NCBI RefSeq assembly: GCF_964204645.1
Contig: NC_134035.1
Span: 12,195,951-12,259,950 of the forward strand
Length of the DNA: 64,000 bases
Origin: Tubulanus polymorphus
Taxonomy: Eukaryota; Nemertea; Palaeonemertea; Tubulaniformes; Tubulanidae
Reading direction: 5' to 3'
The number at the start of each line of letters is the position of its first letter. Within the stretch, counting starts at the first letter, position 1. Position numbers and translations under genes: made by a program. Positions 56,585-64,000 of this stretch are shown here, piece by piece. The notes under the pieces were generated by a model. The model worked only from the letters and a program-made list of their open reading frames with translations. It was not told the origin of the DNA and ran no database searches.

Positions 56585-58552
56585 TCAAACCATCTGAGGT
56601 TTCACTTTCCCACTTAATCCGATAAACAAAAACCCTACTATAACCGTCACATTGTCGAAAATCATCCGTATTTGGTTCCAAAAGTCTAAACCGCGTCGGC
56701 GCCAGTAACGCGTGTCTGTTTCGATCGATAACGTCAAAAATAATAACACTAAAACTATCAAATAACAGACGTCGACGATATACCGTCCGCTGAGACAAGT
56801 TAAAGCACCGATAGCGAGAGCGCCGACCACGACGTAAATCATAAGGTCGCCGTACAAAACGTGATCTTTAAACGCTTCCGTTTCCTCGGGTATATTCATG
56901 ATCGAATACGCGTAGCACAGTAAATAAACACCGGTAACCGTTTCGCCGAGTCGACGCAGTTCGTTCGACGAGTTACGCGCGCTCGATATGAACGCTAACA
57001 ACGTGTATACACCGACCGTACCGATTATACGTATTAACATCCGCACCTGAAATATAATAACAATAATCACATTCATTCAAATGCATCGAGAAAGTGGATT
57101 CAAATTTGCCCATTAATAAAATATGCTTTCATATAGCACTATTTTCTAAAAGGACTCACTATGTTTCACATAAAATACTTATTCAACCCAAGATAAAACA
57201 CTGGGGCCGGTTGCTCAAAAGTTGGTTAAAGGTAACCAGCGGATAAATACCATAGTAACAATGAACTTTTAATTGTCACTATGTCAACTATCCACTGGTT
57301 AACTCTAACCATTTTTTGAGCAACTGGCCCCTGGATTCAAATATTCACTATGCTTCACATAAAATACTTATTCAACCCTGAGATTAAACACAGAGGCCGG
57401 TTGCATAGTCATGGCTTAGACTTAAGACCAGTCTAAGACCAACTTAGTTCTAGAGCCAATCTAACAACTTAAGACCAGTCTTAAGATTTACAACTTAAGA
57501 CCAGTCTTAAGATTTAAGACCACTTTTGGACTTAAGTCACAACTGTGCAACTGGCCCCAGGAGTATTCTAAGCACTTAAAGCATTAGGAAACATGAAAGT
57601 TTTTAACTTTTTTTTTAAAAGCATTAACTGTAGTTCCAGGAATTATTCTTGTTAATGTCATTTTACCTTACGTATTATCGATTTTTACAATAAGGGTCAG
57701 AAACCACAGTTTGGGGATGCATACTGGATGATCTAAGCTATAGTTCAAAATTAATAGTTTCACAATCGTAGCTTACCACCAATGATTATTTAACTAACAA
57801 CCAGGGGCCCGTTGCACAGTCGTGACTTAAGTCCAAAAAGGGTCTTTAATCTTAAGACTGGTCTTAAGTTGTTAGATTGGATATAGAACTAAGTTGGTCT
57901 TAGGCTGGTCTTAAGTCTAAGCCATGACTATGCAACCGGCCCCAGGTGCTTAGTTAACAAAAACTTTAAATCACAGCAGACTTATTACTTACCCGGACCC
58001 ATTCCCGATATCTGACTGCAGGGACGCTCCAGATGCTATACCCCATATATAACAACTGCCCACAGTAAATTAAACACGCCTCTTTCCTTTTTAAATTCGA
58101 TGATAAACAAACTCCGACAACGATAAATAAACCAACGTTAATGAAGATGACTCTTGGAGGAAGAAATGGGTAACTGAAATGAAAAAGCCAGCAGGGTCAT
58201 GTCAGATGGACCAGTGGATAGGACCGGGGAGCAGTCAGCGGCCTGTCAGTGGTTTAGATTCATAAACGAATTTGGTATAAGCCCATCCGATTATAAAAAG
58301 CTTACCACCAACGATTAGGTAACTAACTAGTAACTTACTAACTACAAAAAAAAAGTCAGGCGAGTTCTATTATAATCAAATCATCCATAAAAAATTCAGA
58401 ACAATTAGTAACTCAGGTGAAGTTGAAACATACTTTTCTCTAGTAGCTCTTTCACCTAGCAACATCAGTAAAGTAACCGCATTTGCGAATGGAAACCGCG
58501 TGTATAGGAAAAAAGATAACTTTTTGAGAAATTTTCCCATGGAGGTCGCCAT
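56585..58552 (-). CDS. TMEM101: Transmembrane protein 101
   Basis: Exons in order: 58434-58552 (ATG 58550-58552), 57993-58173, 56585-57046; phase kept, about 253 aa (human 257). The N-terminus MATSMGKFLKKLSFFLYTRF, then PFANAVTLLMLLGERATRE, aligns with the human TRCPFWGCFSQLMLYAERAE region. The middle has the YGYSIWSVPAVRYREWVRVR pattern with the TVGVYTLLAF helix. The last exon holds GVYLLCYAYS, GDLMIYVVVG and the diagnostic RYWRRRGLDFWNQ segment. About eight hydrophobic helices. The family is linked by over-expression screens to NF-kappa-B signalling; the basic function is unknown. The C-terminus GKVKPQMV extends slightly past the last helix. Confidence 0.92.
57193..57331. mobile_element. 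Foldback element, inverted ends GGGGCCGGTTGCTCAAAA
   Basis: The left end GGGGCCGGTTGCTCAAAA and right end TTTTGAGCAACTGGCCCC are inverted copies; GGTTAAAGGTAACCAGCGG pairs with TCCACTGGTTAACTCTAACC further in. About 138 bases in TMEM101 intron 2. Confidence 0.7.
57391..57553. mobile_element. Foldback element of the GGTTGCATAGTCATG family, copy 1
   Basis: Ends GGCCGGTTGCATAGTCATGG and AGTCACAACTGTGCAACTGG are inverted. The interior holds repeated CTTAAGACCAGTCTTAAG palindromes, and a partial internal duplication lengthens this copy. Confidence 0.65.
57803..57945. mobile_element. Foldback element of the GGTTGCATAGTCATG family, copy 2
   Basis: Lies in the opposite orientation to copy 1, with ends GGGGCCCGTTGCACAGTCGT and GCCATGACTATGCAACCGGC. 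The interior again holds CTTAAGACTGGTCTTAAG. Related diverged copies lie at 17461-17585 and 59830-59970. Confidence 0.65.
58242..58331 (-). repeat. Dispersed repeat (GGTGGTAAGC family), minus-strand copy
   Basis: Reverse-complement copy of the 45.8/46.8 kb repeat, recognised by CCATCCGATTATAAAAAGC, TTACCACCAACGATTAGGTA and CCTGTCAGTGGTTTAG. It is in TMEM101 intron 1. A shorter piece lies at about 57757-57797. Confidence 0.6.
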
Positions 58553-60113
58553 CTTGAAGTAGACATAGGGAGGCGAGTGTTTGTGTAATCTGTCAAGTGC
58601 TGCCTCTATGCATATCGTTGACGGCGATTATGTGAACTAACATATTACTCGCATGCCACAGTAGGAATATTGCTCACGATATTCACCGCTAACATTAGTG
58701 TGATCCACGGGGGCATCTTCTTCAGTCTAAAGTGCATTGTATTCATTTGCAACCACCCGAAATATTTCTAATTTTTAAATAAACTTTTTAGATTCTTCAC
58801 ACATTGTGGGATTTTTTTACTCATTTCATATACTATGACGCAGTACTTGAATCCCGGCCAACATCAACCAAAATTGTTGCTTGTTTGATTTTACATTCTT
58901 CGGGAAACCCCGGAATCCCGTAACACTAAATCACACAACATGGAATTACAACGAATAAATCATGGACATTGGACTCGGGAACTTGAGTCTCGCATCGCCG
59001 GCTCGTTTCACTTGAGTCGCGCCGGTCCCTGGAAGGTATAAGAGGTGGCTGCCGTCCAGGACAGGCTTAGCCCATAGTCAAAACAATTTAAAACAAATTA
59101 TTCATTGTTCATTTATTTTAGAAACAATTTGTATGATGTAAAATAAGAGTGAGTTTCAGAAAAAGGCAAGGCTTGTCGGTGACTGACAAAAAAGGAATGT
59201 TAGAATAAATGTAGTAGTTGGTTAATAAAGAACTAAGTTAAAAATATAACTACGATAAATATTTGGAATATGGAAATACAACACACTCAATATGCTACAT
59301 GAATATGACAGTTTGGACTGGATTTCCTAAAGAGGATTATAAATTGATAAGTAAATAATGGCGTTTCATCCTCGATTTGAAAATATTCAAACTTTAACTG
59401 TATTTTATAGTGTGACTAATTTGATTCCAAAGTTTAGGACCTCCTCTTCAAGCTCAAGTGTAGCCTGTTCATCGAAATTCGTATTATGGTCTCATTCAAT
59501 AGATAACTAAACCCATATATGCCAGAACAAAAAGTTTAGGACCGTTTAAGATTTTATTACGTTAGTATTTCTATTAACGACAAAATGGCGATTAGTCCTC
59601 GATGATGATGCATTGACCTCAAAAAGATCAGCGAACGTGCAAGGTAGAAGGTTAAGTGAATGACAATGATACATCTACCCGAGACGAATTATCAAAGAGC
59701 CAATGAGCAGGAAGGAGATGAATTCACCGAAGGTCCTATGTTATTCTAATAAGCCTGTTTTATGATTAGAAAACGCTCCTGTCAAATTAGAAAATCCCTG
59801 TCCAATACAACGCTTAGTTTAAGGGCCAGCTGTATCAGTCGTTCTTAAGTCCATAAGTAATCTTACATTTTAAGACTATATAGTCTTAGTCAGTTGACCA
59901 CATATAACGTTGGTAAATTGGCCACATAACTAAGTTGGTTTTAGACTAGTGTTTAATGACTGTGCAACTGGCACATGGGCATCGGCGCTTTCCTACGTGG
60001 AGGCACCCCTAACAAGAAATAGTATCGCGAACCATTACAGGATTCGAATCTAATGGCATTTTGGTGGCGACAATCCCATTCATAACTTCTCGGCGGGAAT
60101 ATCATTACTAGTC
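58553..60113. other. Intergenic, with repeat copies, no gene seen
   Basis: Contains a second copy of the 1.7 kb foldback element (about 58592-58700) only about 40 bases upstream of the TMEM101 start codon, so it may form part of its 5' UTR or promoter. A diverged CTTAAGACC-type foldback follows at about 59830-59970. No protein-coding exon recognised. Confidence 0.45.
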
Positions 60114-60187
60114 ATTGGTCAGTCTTGTGCAATATGACGTCACGCCGGTGTCGGTATATAAGGCCCGGTCACGGGATCACTCTTTCC
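60114..60187 (+). promoter_or_regulatory. Promoter: CCAAT, CRE, TATA and a TOP-like start
   Basis: An inverted CCAAT box (ATTGG, 60114-60118), a perfect cyclic-AMP response element TGACGTCA (60135-60142), a TATA box TATATAAG (60155-60162) and a pyrimidine start CTCTTTCC (60180-60187) occur in the right order and spacing. A start at C60180 would be about 25 bases from the TATA box and would give a 5' terminal oligopyrimidine, as in translation-factor and ribosomal genes. The first exon ends at 60204 with GTAAGT. Confidence 0.7.
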
Positions 60188-60521
60188 AGTTCGGCCATTT
60201 TCAGGTAAGTTATGCTACGTCCATTTGATTTTTTTTGTTGATGAAATGTTTCTTGATTGATTATCTAATATCTTGGTATTAATTATTCTTTTATTAATAT
60301 TGCAGTAGCATCCATTACGCAACAGCAGCAGATATCAGTATCATCAACAGCAGCACCAGAAATCAAAATAACGACGACCAACAACACACATACAGCAGCA
60401 GAAGAAGAAGATTAAGATAGAATTAGAAAAATGTCGTACACATTTGTTCTTGAAATCTTGCAGGCGGTACAGGTCGAGGCGGTGAAGAACAGCGGGTCCC
60501 TCGACCTGTTTTGTATCATCA
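60180..60521 (+). CDS. Unrecognised gene, first exons (5' UTR exon and start of coding)
   Basis: Non-coding exon 60180-60204, intron with GTAAGT and TATTGCAG, then exon 60306-60521. Its leader is CAG/AAC-rich and its coding part starts at ATG 60431 (MSYTFVLEILQAVQVEAVKN, then SGSLDLFCII) and ends at a GTAAGT donor in phase 1. The downstream exons were not identified; the gene may continue beyond the window. An 11-base perfect stem (ACAGGTCGAGG at 60469-60479 pairing with 60499-60509) spans the coding part. I do not recognise the peptide. The promoter and splice signals are good, but the reading frame is only moderately supported. Confidence 0.5.
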
Positions 60522-63500
60522 GTAAGTTTTTATTCATTACCTTATCTCAGTTATTAAGCCTCAACTATCTCAATTACTTATCTTGGTTACCTCAAATATT
60601 CAATACACAACAATCTAGCACAAATCTCTGAAATTTCATTAAAAGATTTCTCGAATCCGAAATCTTAATAAACTAGAGTATCTAAACTGCTAAATACTTA
60701 CCCAATTCTATTCAGGTAATATCTTTATTCATTTGAATACACCAGTTACTTGAAAGTTCAATTATTTCAATACTAAATCTCAAAAACTAATCACAAAAAT
60801 ATTGAATTTTCAATACCTCAAATGTATAATTTTACTGATCTTAAATATTTCAATCATTTGATTCAAGGTCAAATCTCAGTTCAATACCAAAATATCATTG
60901 ATTTTTTCTTAAATCATTTATTTTCTATTCTCAATTATATCATTTGATAATAGTTTAATATTCTTTTTATTAAATAACAACTCAATTATTCTTCATTGAA
61001 AAGTAAAATTTCAATTGATTCTGTAAATTCGTTCAAGCATCTACAAAATTGAATAAGGAAAGGAAATTATTTCTATTTCTGCATTAAAACAATATAAGTT
61101 ACAAATTAACTGCAGTAATGACAAATATATCTATCTACCCTTGATGTCTCATAGAATTTCCATTCCTTTGCTTCATTCGAGACTCGAAACAAATATTCAT
61201 GAAACAAAATTGAATTGAATTTAACACAACTTGACTGACTCTGATGGATGGGATTTAATAAAATGATGTAAAAAATTATTTCCGGGTTCAAATTTGACGT
61301 TTGTAAAGAATCCCATCACTCCAAGCATGTATCATTGATGCTCTTTAATTCTTTTCAGAAAGCTGCAAATAAACAGTTTGAAACTGTTTAATAGATAATA
61401 GGCCTCGGTCATCATTGATATCATTATCATATGTCTTTTTAGCAGGGTGGTGCGGTGGCTAGTCCTCCGTCCAAAAGACCACCCAAGCACAGGCCACATA
61501 GAAATTCCAAATAAATAACTATAAAAAGGCCTTTTATGTGAAGTTTGAATTTGCATTGCGAGTTAGGCTATTGAAATTTTTACTGATTCTTTTTTTATCC
61601 GATCAGCAAGACTATATTTTAAAATTTAGTTAATTACACTGCGTGCGGATCATTGGATAGGCCAACATCAGATAGGCCTAGGCGTACTAACGATGTTTCC
61701 GTAAAAAATGAAAAGGCAGCAGTGCATAATTGATAATAGTCGTTGTAGGCCTGATGAAGTTAGAAAAGGTTTCTATTTTGTTGTAAAAATTATTTGCAAT
61801 TAGGCCTAAAAGCTACGGTAGGTACCGGACCCAAATATTTATCCATCTCTGAATAAAGCCTAGCAACCCCGGCCTAGTGTTTTTCCAGCCTGGGCGTAGC
61901 GTTTTTCCAGCCCAGCCCTCGTAACATAACAACTTAAAACTTCAACAGAAATGATATGAATGCAGTTTTTTGCGGGGAAGTAGGTGTCGCTATATTTACA
62001 GTGATTTATTCCACCGATTGATTCAACATTCGAGGGGTAAGTAGTGACTGTTTTGAAATATCTAATGAATATCGGTATACGTGAAATAGGCCTAGATTCC
62101 TATTATTATTCTTTATTCACTGTTGAATGACATTTTGTTTAATGAGTGAATGATAATATATTTGATGTTTTGTAGTAAATGGATTTGATTGATTTATATG
62201 AAGTCACTGGTTGCGGGAGGAAGTTTGAATAATTGCGTAATGTCCAATAACAATTTACTCAACGTAAGTGTATCCTATCTCTCATTTATTCATTATTTAG
62301 TGATATATATGTTTGGTTTTTTTATGACGACTGTTTTTATAAAAATGTGTTTATTATATTTAGAATGAATTTGTTTGAAGCCGGCTGTGAATTGGTTTTA
62401 CAATCTTCAGTGATACCAGTGGATCATCCCAGTACCAGTGAAACCAGCGCATCATCCCAGTACCAGTGATACCAGTGCATCAAGCCAGTACCAGTGCATC
62501 ATCCCAGTACCAGTGATACCAGTGCATCATCCCAGTACCAGTGATACCAGTGCATCATCCCAGTATCAGTGATACCAGTGCATCATCCCAGTACCAGTGA
62601 AACCAGTGCATCATCCCAGTACCAGTGATACCAGTGCATCGTCCCAGTACCAGCGATACCAGTGCATCAAACCAGTCTGGTTATTCTACAAACTGCTGAT
62701 TGTTGATTTTTCAGTTTCTATTGGTTTTGGTTTCTGTGAAGGAAATACTGATGATATTTTAATGTAATTCTTTGCTTCGTTTTTTTGTTTGAAATGAAAA
62801 TTAAGTAACTTTTGAAGTATTTGTACTTTGAATACAATTTACGTTGTAAACATTTTAAATAAAATGGCACATTGAGAAATCAGAATCGTCACAATTCTTT
62901 TTTGGTTGAAATTGAATATTCAGTAAGATTACTAACTGGCAGCCTTTGTTGTTTCTCGGTCAAATTAAGTACATTTTGCATATTTGTTCTTCATCTTGAA
63001 TTTTGGTTACCCTTGATCTCATCATCACAAAAACATGTTTTGATCAGAAACAAAATGGCTTTCTTGTGGGTTTTTATACCACAAATATCATTGTTAGGCC
63101 TGATGTTCGCCGTATTACATTGAAATTTGAAATGGTATATTTGAGGAAAGGATACTTGATGAAACCCGTTTTTCGATTAGCCAATACTACACAATCAGCG
63201 GCCATCTTAGTCTCATCAAATCTCGTTCATTGGAAAATGGTTTTATTGATGAAAATATCGACTAGTTTCATAAACCTTAACAGGTTTCTTCATGCGTCCC
63301 TCTATCTTGAATTGTTTTTGTATTACTATTGTAAATTTCTTATACATGTAATTCAAAATGGTAAATGAATTATCATGTTATGATATTATTTTACTTGAAT
63401 TGAACAGCATCTCTTCAAGTTGAATTACTTTTTTCATATGATAAGTATTTTATGTGAATAGTTAAAATCGGGTTTAAGTGAAAATGAACTTTGGTGTTTG

Positions 63501-64000
63501 ATTTCAAGACAAATCGCTTTTTGTAAATGGTTAAACTCCATTTGAGATGAATACACATAAAGATGTATTCAAATGTTGAAATGTATTCAAACGTAGCATT
63601 TTATCAGAATATTGTCTTAGATTACGTCAAATATGAGCTGAACATTTCTGAATACAACTCCAGAACTACATCAGAACTAGTACTAATATCCTCTTGATGA
63701 AGTCGTGGGAGATATTATAGTTTTAGCAGTACTGCGTCTGTGTGAAGTTTTTGTGTTTATCGCCACTTCCTTTGAATTCTTAAACAAGCTGTGTCTGAAG
63801 GATTCAATATTCAAGGGGTAAGTGGCTCATTTGAAATAAGTTTGAATATATGTGAAATAGGCCTTCATCGAGGTGCAGTGGTCCAGTCACTGATCCTTCA
63901 CCTTGGTTCTTCTCTGGGCTCCAATAAAATTGGGGAGAAGAAACTCCCGGACCTACTTATAAATACCCTGAGTGGCCCAGGGCAATATTTCTGAGGTTCC
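60522..64000. other. Downstream introns/intergenic; possible exons not resolved
   Basis: AT-rich DNA with no recognisable conserved exon. Two exon-like blocks (about 61980-62040 and 63740-63825) share the word GATTCAA-ATTC-AGGGGTAAGT, with a donor in each, and a following GTGAAATAGGCCT. An acceptor (TTATTTAG) at about 62360 precedes an ATG and the ACCAGTG minisatellite. The TAGGCCT word recurs at least six times between 61400 and 63870. The right end (63870-64000) may be part of another repeat. Confidence 0.4.
62405..62675. repeat. Minisatellite, about 28-bp unit (CCCAGTACCAGTGATACCAG)
   Basis: About nine copies of a unit made of ACCAGTG words plus GCATCATCCCAGT, mainly with a 28-bp period and a few units of other length. 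It is not a multiple of three, so no long frame runs through. Confidence 0.9.

Overview
This is animal nuclear DNA, almost certainly from a marine invertebrate. Coding exons are short and bounded by GT/AG sites, introns are long, and there are no bacterial-style operons. Non-coding DNA is AT-rich and crowded with microsatellites, minisatellites and foldback (MITE-like) elements. The mix of conserved metazoan genes with a secreted-type beta-lactamase-like protein resembling mollusc shell-matrix relatives (gigasin-6 type) suggests a lophotrochozoan, but species and phylum are inference. I rebuilt genes by hand: I translated each strand, joined exons at GT/AG sites, and required codon phase to be kept at every junction.

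Layout: (1) 1-1364, plus strand: last two exons of a beta-lactamase-related serine hydrolase. (2) 5525-38701, minus strand: an essentially complete BRSK (BR serine/threonine kinase, SAD kinase), about 685 aa over at least 20 coding exons in 33 kb. It contains a tandemly duplicated 72/75-bp exon pair and introns full of repeats, including a LINE 3' end and a long CAG tract. (3) 39669-44265, minus strand: a ZnT-1/ZnT-10-like cation diffusion facilitator, about 419 aa, that has lost three of the four zinc-coordinating membrane residues and carries a His-rich C-terminal tail. (4) 47112-53930, minus strand: a DUF4211 protein related to CCDC82, about 968 aa, whose N-terminal third is a coding minisatellite of 36 units of 27 bp. 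(5) 54876-55722, plus strand: TMEM167 (kish), 72 aa, four coding exons. (6) 56585-58552, minus strand: TMEM101, about 253 aa, three exons. (7) 60114 to beyond 60521, plus strand: a strong CRE/TATA/TOP-like promoter and the first exons of a gene I do not recognise.

The genes do not form one pathway. They are a neuronal-polarity type kinase, a probable non-canonical metal-transporter homologue, a nuclear-type protein and two small Golgi/membrane proteins. The most distinctive observations are the duplicated BRSK exon pair, the site-less ZnT homologue with its displaced His-rich segment, the coding minisatellite, and several foldback repeat families, one of which seems to have seeded a tandem array.
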